Shown: piece by piece, positions 25,693 to 36,638 of the stretch
Layout: each line of letters opens with the position of its first letter
How positions within the stretch are numbered: the first letter of the stretch is position 1
Assembly: GCF_014322765.1 (NCBI RefSeq)
Contig: NZ_JAASTZ010000006.1
Coordinates: 62,001-126,000 of the forward strand
DNA: 64,000 nt
Direction of reading: 5' to 3'
From: Listeria immobilis
GTDB lineage: Bacteria > Bacillota > Bacilli > Lactobacillales > Listeriaceae
The notes under the pieces: model-generated
Seen by the model: only the letters and a program-made list of their open reading frames with translations
What the model was told of the DNA's origin: nothing
The model's database searches: none
Position numbers and translations under genes: made by a program

Positions 25693-25852
25693 ATGCTAAA
25701 AAAACTGAGCGCTAATGCTGATTATCATGAATATAACCTCATTAAGATTGTGCAGACAGAGTATTGATTCGGAGCTGACAACATCGGAGTATAAGAAGTA
25801 CCATTTTTTCATTCTGTTAGAAGATGATGGAAGGCTAAAGATCTTAAATTAA
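25693..25852 (+). pseudogene. small gene broken by a one-base insertion, upstream of the LXG toxin
   Basis: From ATG 25693 the frame reads MLKKLSANADYHEYNLIKIV then QTEY and stops at 25765. If one T near 25764 is removed, reading continues SELTTSEYKKYHFFILLEDD then GRLKILN to a stop at 25850, giving about 52 coherent residues. The parent family is not recognised; its place before an LXG gene would suit one of the small accessory proteins encoded with such toxins. Confidence 0.45.
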
Positions 25853-25919
25853 GTTTGGAGGTCTTTTTTAGCACTCTTGATTAGCTGAATATGGCTTTTC
25901 TAGCAATTCTCTTTGTGAA

Positions 25920-25928
25920 TGATATAAT
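25920..25928 (+). promoter_or_regulatory. extended -10 promoter of the LXG locus
   Basis: TGATATAAT (TATAAT at 25923-25928) is an extended -10 element about 100 bp before the LXG start. No good -35 is seen. The stretch 25343-26027 otherwise holds only the small frames described separately. Confidence 0.45.
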
Positions 25929-26027
25929 AAGAACAGGAGAATGGACTCCTATAACACTAACAGAGAGGATGCGGATACATGGAACGGGAGCAACAACTTA
26001 TGTCAAGACACAGGGAGCTGACACTCA

Positions 26028-27446
26028 TTGAGTCGAATTGACATTGCCGAATTAACCGAATTTCTACATAACTTGAAGAAAAGTAACGAGGAAGCAAGAA
26101 CGATGCTGAAAAATATCCAAACTGCCGCCGCCACCGATACTAGTTTAAAAGGAAAAGCTATAACCACCTCATAAACTTATTTTCAGGAAACCTATCCAGT
26201 GATTTGTAAAATACTTATCGAAGCATTGAATGAAAGTGAGGACAGACTGGAGCGATACATCCGAGAGTTTGGAGAACAGGTGGATCCGTCGCCTAATTCC
26301 AGAGTGGATGCCCAGTTGCTACAAGAATTAATGGATAAAGTGGCAGTCATCAAGCGAAAACAGGAAGACTTACTACTAAGAATGTCTGCTGGTACAGGCA
26401 CATTATATGAAGGTCAGCAACAAAGCCTTCGAACGCAATTCACAGATGCCATAGAACAAGAGAATATCTTAGAACGTTATATTACGTTTGAACAAAGCCA
26501 TGCGAACTTTTTCGACTCGTTAAGTGAACTTATCTATCAAGCGAAGAAAGCCATACAAGAATTAACTGATCATGTTACCTTTAACAGCCAAACAGGTACA
26601 TATGGGTTAGAGAAGCTAGACACTACTCGATTTGAAGCATTACAAGAATTGTTGCCTAAAAAGAAAAAATACAACTTTAATGAGTACGAAATTAGGTATA
26701 ACGGTGCTATCCATATTTTATTGAAGAACGGAATAGTCGATGTAGAAGCCACGAATGCCTACAATGAAGCCATGAAAAACGGCGAACTGCCTAAAGTATC
26801 CAATCAAGCAACCGAAAGCGCCGAAGCAATCAAGGCCGTCGTTGCAGCTCTCCAAAAAGGCCGAGACCCCATCACCGGACAGCAAATAAGCAAAGCACAG
26901 AGTTTCGGCATTATCGTAGGCTTAGTCTATATGTACGCAGGAGGCAGATACAAAGGAAGAAAAATAAAAATCCCTAAAAGCGCACTTGAGAACTTGGAGA
27001 GGGGAAAAGTGTTTAAGGATAAGAAGGCTAGTGGGGCAAAGGTTCCAAACCTATCTTCTTTATCGGAGAAACAACAATTAAAACTCGCAAATAAATACAA
27101 GAAAAAAGCCCCTATTTCAATTCCAGATGATGCTAAAATAAAAGCACAGACGAAAAAGGCGGGTTATGAACAAATATCTTATAAGTGGAAAGAAAATGGT
27201 ATCACTTATGAAGTTAGATGGCACACTAGAACGCCGGGAGCACCAGAGGAGCAAGGAAATACTTTTGTAGTTGAAAAGACTATTCCAGGCAATGCGAATG
27301 GAAAACTGAGGGTTCAACAAATATTGGTCGGACCAGACAAATGGATTAGTAGAATCGAATGGGAAAAAGCCATGACTGCCAGAAAAAAAGGTGTAAGTAC
27401 GCTGGAGCAAGATAAAATGTTATCTAATGGACATTGGGATGAATAG
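26028..27446 (+). pseudogene. LXG polymorphic toxin (type VII secretion substrate) with a nonsense codon
   Basis: From TTG 26028 (GGGAG before it) the frame reads SRIDIAELTEFLHNLKKSNE, the start of an LXG domain, and meets TAA at 26172-26174 after 48 codons. The frame is then open without shift to 27446 (YFQETYPVICKILIEALNES and onward), so CAA to TAA is the likely change. The LXG helical domain (to about residue 230) is followed by a glycine hinge (FGIIVGLVYMYAGGRYKGRK) and a toxin domain of about 120 residues with YEVRWHTRTPGAPEEQGNTF, KWISRIEWEKA and a terminal GHWDE. The toxin class is not recognised; the His/Arg/Glu pattern would suit a nuclease. A GTG at 26199 could restart translation but without the N-terminal secretion region. 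Confidence 0.8.
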
Positions 27447-27460
27447 AAAGGAGCTAAATT

Positions 27461-27811
27461 ATGGATGACTATTATAAGGGGTTTGAAGGGAATCCCGAAA
27501 TAGATTTTTATACTTATAAAGATAATGGCGAAAAAATAGGGTTAGAAATATGGGAAGGATATTTTAATGAAATTATGCAAGAAATTAAACCTGTTAACGG
27601 AAAATGGAGGTCGTTAGCATACTATTACCATTTATATGAAGGGTGGTATGATGAAAGTCCGTGGGAAATACCAAATAATAAAGAAGCATTAGAATTACTA
27701 GAAACGGTTGAAACATCTCAGTTAGATGTCATCCCACAAGAAATCCTACTAAAATTAATAAAGCTATTAAAAGAAAACATAAATAATACTATTTACATTG
27801 AATATGATTAA
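27461..27811 (+). CDS. putative immunity protein for the LXG toxin
   Basis: A 116-residue acidic cytoplasmic protein (rich in Glu, Trp and Tyr; EGYFNEIMQEIKPVNGKWRSLAYYYHLYEGW). It starts 14 bp after the toxin gene with AAAGGAG before its ATG. Position directly after an LXG toxin, small size and acidity are those of cognate immunity proteins. Unlike the toxin gene it is unbroken. The family is not recognised. Confidence 0.65.
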   Translation: MDDYYKGFEGNPEIDFYTYKDNGEKIGLEIWEGYFNEIMQEIKPVNGKWRSLAYYYHLYEGWYDESPWEIPNNKEALELLETVETSQLDVIPQEILLKLIKLLKENINNTIYIEYD

Positions 27812-27891
27812 TTATTGTGTATAAAAAATAACTCGGGCTATGGCACATTTTTCTTGACTATCAGTTACATTACCGGCAGGAATGACCTCTA

Positions 27892-28634
27892 TTGAGAAAA
27901 ACGTATGATCGTGAATTTAAACGGAAGATTTCTCAAGATATTCTTGAGAAGAAAGTAACTATCAAGAGAATTTCTGAAGAATATAATATCTCTCGTCCAA
28001 CAATTTCTCGGTGGTTTTCAGAATATCATCGATACGAAAAAAAGGCTTTTGCCGGACAAGGAAAAAGATTACCTGATAAAGCAGATTTCTACATTCTTGA
28101 ACAGGAAAATAAACGGCTAAAAGAGGAAAATGAAATTTTAAAAAAGTTCAAAACGTCTGTGAAGCAAAAAAAGTAGTTCGTTTTGAGTTTGTTCACAAAC
28201 ATCATCAACAGTATTCAGTTCAAGCTTTGTGCAGGATTTTAAATGTAAGTAGGCAAGGATATTATTTATGGCGGAATCGTTTCCCAAGTAAGACCCAACT
28301 CCGCCCTAATTTTTTAAGAGAAAATAGTAAACGAGTGTTCTATGAAAACAAAGATCGATATGGATCCCCAAGAATCGCTCAACAGCCTTACGATGAAGGA
28401 ATCGAGACCAATAAACGTGTTGTGGCTGTCCTAATGCGTGGAATGAATTTATGCGCCAAAGAAGTTCATCGATGCTGTTTGGGTGACGGATATTACTTTC
28501 ATTCCTTGAGTAGTCATGGCCGCCTTTATTTGTCCACCTATATTGACTTAGCCATTCGTATTCCGCGTTGCTATATGGTTGATTCACATATGAAAAAAGA
28601 CATTGTCGTCCAACCGTTACAAATTTACAAAGGA
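27892..28634 (+). pseudogene. degraded IS3-family element (orfA plus broken orfB)
   Basis: orfA (27892-28176, TTG start, 94 residues: TYDREFKRKISQDILEKKVT, helix-turn-helix SEEYNISRPTISRWF, leucine-zipper tail) is intact and ends at a CAAAAAAAG slip site. orfB continues in the -1 frame (VVRFEFVHKHHQQYSVQALC, RQGYYLWRNRF, ENKDRYGSPRIAQQPYDEGI) to NLCAK. It then loses sequence and frame: AVWVTDITFIP is in one frame and HGRLYLSTYIDLAIRIPRCY in another. It is cut off soon after MKKDIVVQPLQ, so the last catalytic Glu is gone. Terminal repeats were not identified. It is an inactive remnant next to the toxin locus. Confidence 0.72.
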
Positions 28635-28775
28635 GAGACTGGGACAAAAGAGGCTCTACAATGAAAAACAAGCAGAAATCATGTCTATTCCATTTTTCGA
28701 AATGGCTCTATACGATGATTTCTGCTTTTCTATTTTCCAATTTTTATTGCTGAGTTTTAGTTATGTCCCAGCCTC
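28635..28775. repeat. nested inverted-repeat element
   Basis: Outer arms GAGACTGGGACA (28635-28646) and TGTCCCAGCCTC (28764-28775) pair with one mismatch. Inside, AAGCAGAAATCAT (28670-28682) pairs perfectly with ATGATTTCTGCTT (28715-28727), and CCATTT pairs with AAATGG at the tip (28690-28705). The GGCTGGGACA-type end is common in intergenic hairpins of Gram-positive bacteria. It cuts the end of the IS remnant and may be a miniature element or a terminator. Confidence 0.6.
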
Positions 28776-28832
28776 ATTCCTACGATTAGTCAAGTAAAGC
28801 CTACTTAGCTAATCATGCAAAAATCACCCTGT

Positions 28833-30185
28833 CTATTTTTCAGTTGAAGCTGTTGCGTTTGCGTCCATTGCGGCATCACTCGCGGCAATTTTATTTGAGA
28901 CAATGACGAATGGTAGATAAATGACTGTCGCGACGGCGAGACATAGCAGTCCGACCAGAAGCGCGAGCCAATTTCCTCCTGTACCTAGGAATGGAATCAG
29001 TGGTCCTGGTGTCGTCCAAGGCACTTGATAGGCGACAGGGGGGATTAATTTTGTTGTGATAAAGAAATAACCAATTAATGTGTTGATAGCTGGTGTAATA
29101 ATAAACGGAATAACCATAATCGGGTTTAATACGATTGGCAAACCGAAAATAACAGGTTCGTTGATATTAAAAATTCCTGGTGCTAGAGAAAGTTTTGCAA
29201 TATCACGGTAGTCTGCACGACGAGAAGCAATAAAGATGGCAATTAATAGCCCAAGTGTCATACCAGATCCGCCGTAGTTTGCAAATCCGTCATTTAAACC
29301 TGCCCAAGTTGCCGGATAAGGCGCGCCCCAAGCGGAACCATGCTCGGCGACATAAGATAAGTTATCTAAGTTTGGTTCGGTGAAAATAGTGTCACGAATG
29401 GCTGCAACTGTGTTTGGCCCGTGAATCCCAAGAACCCATAGTAAGTTAGATACTAGACCAATGATAATAACAGAGAACACGTTTGTCCCCATATCTTTAA
29501 GAGGTGCTTGAATAACTGTGTAAACAAGATCATTTAATCCTTCTGGGGCTACAAGAGTAATAAGATAGTTAATGACAGAAAACAGAATTGTAATGATAAT
29601 AACAGGAATTAGTACTTTGAATGAACGAGCAACAGCTGGAGGTACTTGAGCAGGCATTTTAATCATTAAACGAGGGGATCTTGCAAGGCGACTAAATACT
29701 TCCCCAGTGATAATAGCAACAATAATTGCTACGAAAAGCCCTTGAGCACCAAGAAATTTGATGGTCATATAAGTAACATCGTCAACAACGGTATAAGGTG
29801 TATAAACAATGAAGAAAGCGCCAATTGCAGTGAGTCCGCAAAGCAAATCATCTTGTTTAAAGAAAATGGCAAGATTTCGAGCGACTAAAAATACAATTAG
29901 AATTGCCATAATATTTGTAGATCCTTGCAATACAGGGGAGAAAATAGCCTGTGCATCGGCTAAATTAGGGAAAATTTTCCCAAGAAATAAGATTTTCGCA
30001 ATAAAGCCATCTGGTGATAATACTGCGAAGTTAATCAACGTAATAATGGAACCAGCCATAATTAATGGAAAAACCAAAATAAATGCATCACGAATAGCGG
30101 CAATATGGCGCTGAGAATTCAATTTATTCGCAACCGGTACTAGAACACGTTCCATTCCATGTTCAAATTTTGTCATTATACTCAT
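28833..30185 (-). CDS. PTS EIIC, cellobiose/beta-glucoside type
   Basis: A 450-residue permease of the lactose/cellobiose (lichenan) PTS family with about ten membrane helices and the conserved stretches LWVLGIHGPNTVAAI, GGSGMTLGLLIAIFI and APGIFNINEPVIFGLPIVLNP (the NEP motif binds sugar). It takes up and, with EIIB, phosphorylates beta-glucosides. GGAGG precedes the ATG on the minus strand. It is third in the order bglA, EIIB, EIIC. No EIIA gene is next to it. Confidence 0.92.
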   Translation of the reverse strand: MSIMTKFEHGMERVLVPVANKLNSQRHIAAIRDAFILVFPLIMAGSIITLINFAVLSPDGFIAKILFLGKIFPNLADAQAIFSPVLQGSTNIMAILIVFLVARNLAIFFKQDDLLCGLTAIGAFFIVYTPYTVVDDVTYMTIKFLGAQGLFVAIIVAIITGEVFSRLARSPRLMIKMPAQVPPAVARSFKVLIPVIIITILFSVINYLITLVAPEGLNDLVYTVIQAPLKDMGTNVFSVIIIGLVSNLLWVLGIHGPNTVAAIRDTIFTEPNLDNLSYVAEHGSAWGAPYPATWAGLNDGFANYGGSGMTLGLLIAIFIASRRADYRDIAKLSLAPGIFNINEPVIFGLPIVLNPIMVIPFIITPAINTLIGYFFITTKLIPPVAYQVPWTTPGPLIPFLGTGGNWLALLVGLLCLAVATVIYLPFVIVSNKIAASDAAMDANATASTEK

Positions 30186-30211
30186 TTTAAAACCTCCCTA
30201 TTTATCTAAAA

Positions 30212-30514
30212 TTATTTAATCTCTGCAAAGGCTTTTTCTAGAACTGCTTTCCCGTTTAACATGCCATAATCTTTCATATCAATAACAACAACAGGGATAC
30301 GTCCTTGTACAAGCTCATTTACTTGTGGTTTTTGGTAGCGAACTTGAGGTCCAAGCATAACAATATCCATTGTATCAATCACGCTACTAGCTTCAGAAAC
30401 AGGCAATGCATCAATTTCAATTTCTTCCCCGATAGAATTTGCGTGCGCTTTCATTTTAGTCACAAGTAAACTGGTGGACATTCCTGCTGCACAAACAAGC
30501 AATATTTTTTTCAT
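30212..30514 (-). CDS. PTS EIIB, cellobiose type
   Basis: A 100-residue phosphocarrier with the N-terminal phosphorylation loop KKILLVCAAGMSTSLLV (phospho-Cys at residue 8) and the later IVMLGPQVRY. It passes phosphate from EIIA to the sugar at EIIC. GGGAGG lies before the ATG. It sits between the glucosidase and EIIC genes. Confidence 0.93.
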   Translation of the reverse strand: MKKILLVCAAGMSTSLLVTKMKAHANSIGEEIEIDALPVSEASSVIDTMDIVMLGPQVRYQKPQVNELVQGRIPVVVIDMKDYGMLNGKAVLEKAFAEIK

Positions 30515-30563
30515 AAATAATTCCCTCCCAAGAAAAATTAGTGGAGCGAAGAGAGAACAAGAC

Positions 30564-32045
<1,482 letters not shown>

Positions 32046-32078
32046 TTAGTATGTTTTAGTTATGCTTGCCTTACTAAT

Positions 32079-32092
32079 GTAAACGGTTTCGG
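32079..32092. promoter_or_regulatory. CcpA cre site upstream of the beta-glucoside operon
   Basis: TGTAAACGGTTTCG matches 13 of 14 positions of the cre consensus TGWAANCGNTNWCA. It lies 61 bp before the glucosidase start, suited to carbon catabolite repression. Confidence 0.6.
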
Positions 32093-32128
32093 TCGCTTGG
32101 TAAATAGATTTTGGCATTTTGGGTTCGT

Positions 32129-32164
32129 GTTTCATATTAATGGTATAAATTTCTAATATGAAAC
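32129..32164. promoter_or_regulatory. inverted repeat, candidate operator of the beta-glucoside operon
   Basis: GTTTCATATTA (32129-32139) and its exact complement TAATATGAAAC (32154-32164) are separated by 14 bases, about 110 bp upstream of the glucosidase gene. An RpiR-type regulator gene lies in the same region and could be the ligand-responsive binder. Confidence 0.45.
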
Positions 32165-32255
32165 GCTGTGTTTCACGCATGTGATAAAAAGAACAATTGA
32201 CATTTAGCATTGCATCCCTTATTCTAGAAATATTAATGAAAAGAGGTGAGATGAC

Positions 32256-32366
32256 ATGTTTCTTTTAAAAGCACGAACTAGTATAGCTAAATATTTGTAT
32301 ATTGTCCGTGCAATTTTTTCCGTTATTGCAGTTACATTGGTGAAGTCTGCCCAAAAAACTGTATAA
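32256..32366 (+). CDS. 36-residue membrane peptide
   Basis: ATG 32256 follows AGAGGTGAG at good spacing. The peptide starts MFLLKARTSIAKYLYIVRAI and continues with a hydrophobic FSVIAVTLV and a basic tail, so it is amphipathic to single-spanning and positively charged. It stands alone between the divergent beta-glucoside operon and the ABC-F gene. Translation signals are good; function unknown. Confidence 0.5.
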   Translation: MFLLKARTSIAKYLYIVRAIFSVIAVTLVKSAQKTV

Positions 32367-32481
32367 CTAGAAAAAATGAGAGAAGCATGGAGTCACACAA
32401 TCGGTTTGTATAGTGCTAAGTTAGTATTGTACTTATAATTGGCGGCAGGCGCTTGTCTGGCGCTTTTTTGTTGTCTAAAAA

Positions 32482-32497
32482 TGTTTCACGTGAAACA
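32482..32497. other. parS site (perfect) before the ABC-F gene
   Basis: TGTTTCACGTGAAACA, 34 bp before the ABC-F start codon. Confidence 0.92.
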
Positions 32498-32530
32498 TTT
32501 CTGTGCTTCCTTGGATAAATGGAGGATAAG

Positions 32531-34141
32531 ATGACAATTATAGCAATGAATAATGTAGTAAAGAGTTTTGCAGGGGATTTAATTTTAGATAAAGTATCAC
32601 TTCAATTAGAAGAAGGGGAACGTGTTGGGTTAATCGGTCGAAATGGTGAAGGGAAAAGTACCATTTTAAAAATTTTAAAAGGGCTAGAAGAAGTTGATAG
32701 TGGTATTGTTACACATAAAAAGGGTGCGAAAATTGGACTTTTAGAGCAATTGTCTACAGTGGATTCGGAACTGATTGTTGAGGAGTATTTGCGAACAAGT
32801 TTTGGGGAACTGCATTCATTAGAACAAGAACTTCGAGGATTAGAACTAGAGATGGCGACAAATTCAAATGATAAATTAATGAATCGTTATGGTGACAAAG
32901 TGACACTATTTGGAGAACTTGGTGGCTATGAAATGGACGCTAATTTAAATAAAGTAGTGAATGGTTTAGGTATCAAGCAACTTATAACAAGGCGATGGGG
33001 GGAGCTAAGTGGTGGAGAGAAAACAAAAGCAGCATTAGCGCATTTATTACTCCAGAAGACAGATTTATTATTACTAGATGAGCCAACTAATCATTTGGAT
33101 TTTTTGGCAGTAGAGTGGCTAACGGAATTTTTGCAACATTATGCAGGTACAGTGTTTGTGGTATCTCATGACAGATACTTTTTAGATGAAGCAGTTCAAA
33201 AAATGGTGGAATTAGAAAATAAGGAGCTAATTATTTACAATACCAATTTTTCCGGCTATTTAAAAGAACGAGAAGCACGTTTGTTACGAGAATTCCAAGA
33301 TTATAAAGATCAACAAAAGAAAATCAAAAAAATGGAAAAGGCAATTAAGCAACTTAGAATATGGGCAATGGCATCAAATCCGCCTAGTGATGCGATGTTT
33401 CGGCGAGCAAAAAATATGGAAAAAGCCTTGGACCGAATAGTGACAGTAAAAAAACCAACTTTGACACAGAAACAAATGCAGTTACAATTTGATGAGGCGA
33501 GGCGTAGTGGACAAGAAGTAGTAGTAATGAAAGGTGTAAGCAAGGCTTTTGCAGATAAAACAATTGTAAAAGACGTGTCAGTACAAATTATGCAAGGGGA
33601 ACGAATAGCGCTTATTGGCGAAAATGGTACAGGTAAAACGACGCTTCTAAAAATGATTGAGGGGTTAGTTGTTCCAGATGCCGGTTTCATTAAAGTTGGT
33701 CCAAGCGTTAAAGTTGCATATCTTTCTCAGCAAATGGAAGAACTAAATCCAGAAATAACTGTCCTTGAAGCTTTTCGAGATAAAGTGGCTGTAACTGAAG
33801 GAGAAGCGAGAAAAATGTTAGCGGGATTTTTGTTTTATGGTGAAATGGTATTTCGAAAAGTTGGAAATATTAGCGGTGGGGAACGAATGAGACTTAGATT
33901 AGCTAGTTTTATCCATATGCCTATCAATACACTGATTTTGGATGAGCCGACCAATCATTTAGATATTGTTTCTCGGGAGGTTTTAGAAGAAGCAATTAAA
34001 TTATTTTCAGGAACAGTTATAACAGTTTCGCATGATCGCTATTTTATGGATCAGCTTTGTTCTAAAGTAATTTGGCTTGAAAATCAGCAGCTAACAGTTT
34101 ATGAAGGGAATTATAGTTATGCGATAACTAAACGAAATTAG
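32531..34141 (+). CDS. ABC-F family ATPase
   Basis: A 536-residue soluble protein with two ABC domains and no membrane segments. First: Walker A GRNGEGKST, LSGGEKTK, LLLLDEPTNHLD. Second: GENGTGKTT, ISGGERMR, LILDEPTNHLD. The charged linker between them (LREFQDYKDQQKKIKKMEKA) is the P-site tRNA interaction motif region. ABC-F proteins act on the ribosome, either as translation factors or as antibiotic protection proteins; which applies here cannot be told. ATG 32531 directly follows GGAGG at good spacing. Confidence 0.88.
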   Translation: MTIIAMNNVVKSFAGDLILDKVSLQLEEGERVGLIGRNGEGKSTILKILKGLEEVDSGIVTHKKGAKIGLLEQLSTVDSELIVEEYLRTSFGELHSLEQELRGLELEMATNSNDKLMNRYGDKVTLFGELGGYEMDANLNKVVNGLGIKQLITRRWGELSGGEKTKAALAHLLLQKTDLLLLDEPTNHLDFLAVEWLTEFLQHYAGTVFVVSHDRYFLDEAVQKMVELENKELIIYNTNFSGYLKEREARLLREFQDYKDQQKKIKKMEKAIKQLRIWAMASNPPSDAMFRRAKNMEKALDRIVTVKKPTLTQKQMQLQFDEARRSGQEVVVMKGVSKAFADKTIVKDVSVQIMQGERIALIGENGTGKTTLLKMIEGLVVPDAGFIKVGPSVKVAYLSQQMEELNPEITVLEAFRDKVAVTEGEARKMLAGFLFYGEMVFRKVGNISGGERMRLRLASFIHMPINTLILDEPTNHLDIVSREVLEEAIKLFSGTVITVSHDRYFMDQLCSKVIWLENQQLTVYEGNYSYAITKRN

Positions 34142-34198
34142 TCGCTTAGCTGGAAATTCGCATTAAAATAAATTAAAATGAAGAAAAGAGGTGATGAA

Positions 34199-34729
34199 GT
34201 GAAGCTAACAATTGTAAAAGGTGATATTACTGAACAAGATGTCGATGTTATTGTGAGTGCAGCTAATTCAGGACTTTTAGGTGGAGCTGGAGTGGATGGA
34301 GCGATTCATCAGGCAGCAGGTCCAGCTTTATTAAAAGAATGCCAAGAAGTCATTAATCGAATTGGTTCATGTCCAGCTGGGGAAGCAGTTATCACTTCAG
34401 CAGGCGATTTAAAAGCCAACTATATAATACATGCGGTAGGGCCAGTCTGGAAGGGCGGCGAGCATCAGGAAGCAAATAAGTTGGCATCTTGCTATTGGAA
34501 GGCTTTAGATTTGGCTGCTGGTAAAGACTTAACATCTATTGCATTTCCGAATATCTCGACAGGTGTATATGGCTTTCCTAAAGAAATAGCTGCGGAAGTG
34601 GTGCTATATACAATACGAAAATGGATAGAAGAAGAGTACGAATCAAGTATTAAAGAAATTCGATTTGTATGCTTTGATGATGAAAATTTTGCTTTGTACA
34701 ATAAATTAAGTAAAAGTGAAACCGTTTAA
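34199..34729 (+). CDS. macrodomain protein, probable O-acetyl-ADP-ribose deacetylase
   Basis: A 176-residue single macrodomain. The ADP-ribose pocket motifs are [20 protein letters not shown] (Asp and Asn near residues 9 and 23), [16 protein letters not shown], and [12 protein letters not shown]. Such MacroD-like enzymes remove ADP-ribose from Glu/Asp or deacetylate O-acetyl-ADP-ribose, the sirtuin by-product. A sirtuin gene is present 25 kb away. GTG 34199 is chosen behind AGAGGTGATG; ATG 34178 has no site. It ends in a terminator. Confidence 0.9.
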   Translation: MKLTIVKGDITEQDVDVIVSAANSGLLGGAGVDGAIHQAAGPALLKECQEVINRIGSCPAGEAVITSAGDLKANYIIHAVGPVWKGGEHQEANKLASCYWKALDLAAGKDLTSIAFPNISTGVYGFPKEIAAEVVLYTIRKWIEEEYESSIKEIRFVCFDDENFALYNKLSKSETV

Positions 34730-34754
34730 GGATAATTATCTTAAGCGGTTTTAA
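34720..34754 (+). terminator. terminator after the macrodomain gene
   Basis: AACCGTTTAAG (34720-34730) pairs with CTTAAGCGGTT (34740-34750) with one G-T pair, then a short T run. The left arm contains the end of the coding sequence. Confidence 0.6.
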
Positions 34755-34756
34755 AA

Positions 34757-34772
34757 TGTTTCACGTGAAACA
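34757..34772. other. parS site (perfect) upstream of guaB
   Basis: TGTTTCACGTGAAACA flanked by AAAA/TTTT, between the macrodomain terminator and the guaB promoter. Confidence 0.92.
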
Positions 34773-34816
34773 TTTTTTACTATATTTTCTGAATAAAACA
34801 ATAAAAGAAAACCTTC

Positions 34817-34845
34817 TTGACATAGCTCCAAGCTTCTTGTAACAT
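34817..34845 (+). promoter_or_regulatory. guaB promoter
   Basis: TTGACA (34817-34822), 17-bp spacer, TAACAT (34840-34845). Transcription would begin near 34852 and give a leader of about 160 nucleotides. Confidence 0.7.
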
Positions 34846-34903
34846 CATATTCAATAACTAAAAAATACATTGGCTATTTCAGCATGATTATAGAAGTACA
34901 AGT

Positions 34904-34969
34904 CGCATGATGTGGATATTCTCCACCATTTTTTCTTTATGAAAATAGAGAAAAGATGATGCGTTTTTT
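34904..34969 (+). promoter_or_regulatory. structured guaB leader with terminator-like end
   Basis: CGCAT (34904-34908) pairs with ATGCG (34959-34963), enclosing two hairpins: GTGG/CCAC (34912-34926) and TTTTCTTTAT/ATAGAGAAAA (34931-34954). Six T follow at once. The first inner hairpin is also followed by six T. This could be an attenuator or an unrecognised riboswitch expression platform. No known purine aptamer core is seen. Confidence 0.4.
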
Positions 34970-34985
34970 CTATATAAAAAGCTAG

Positions 34986-36479
<1,494 letters not shown>

Positions 36480-36491
36480 GTGTAAAAAAAC

Positions 36492-36524
36492 AGAAATCTC
36501 TTTAAAAAGGGGTTTCTTTTTTTA
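36492..36524 (+). terminator. guaB terminator
   Basis: AGAAATCTC (36492-36500) pairs with GGGGTTTCT (36509-36517), including two G-U pairs, then Ts. Confidence 0.7.
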
Positions 36525-36638
36525 TTTTCTATTCTAAAAAATACAAATCAACGCTAAAAAACGAATTTCTTCAAAAAGCTTCAATTACTATCGGAAAACA
36601 GCTATACTATTCCTATAGAGGGGGCGTGAAAAAAGATA

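Noticed and set aside
24421-26027. CRISPR array or tRNA in the accessory region
   Set aside because: No regularly spaced repeats and no cloverleaf with a CCA-type acceptor or TTCGA-type loop were seen here or elsewhere in the window.
28603-28797. 64-residue open frame after the IS remnant
   Set aside because: It lies over the nested inverted-repeat element and has no ribosome binding site.
32440-32475. Possible terminator before the parS at 32482
   Set aside because: GGCGCTT occurs twice as a direct repeat and only a 5-bp stem can be drawn; the T run alone is not enough.
34178-34198. Earlier ATG for the macrodomain gene
   Set aside because: There is no ribosome binding site before it, and the site for GTG 34199 (AGAGGTGATG) lies inside the extension.
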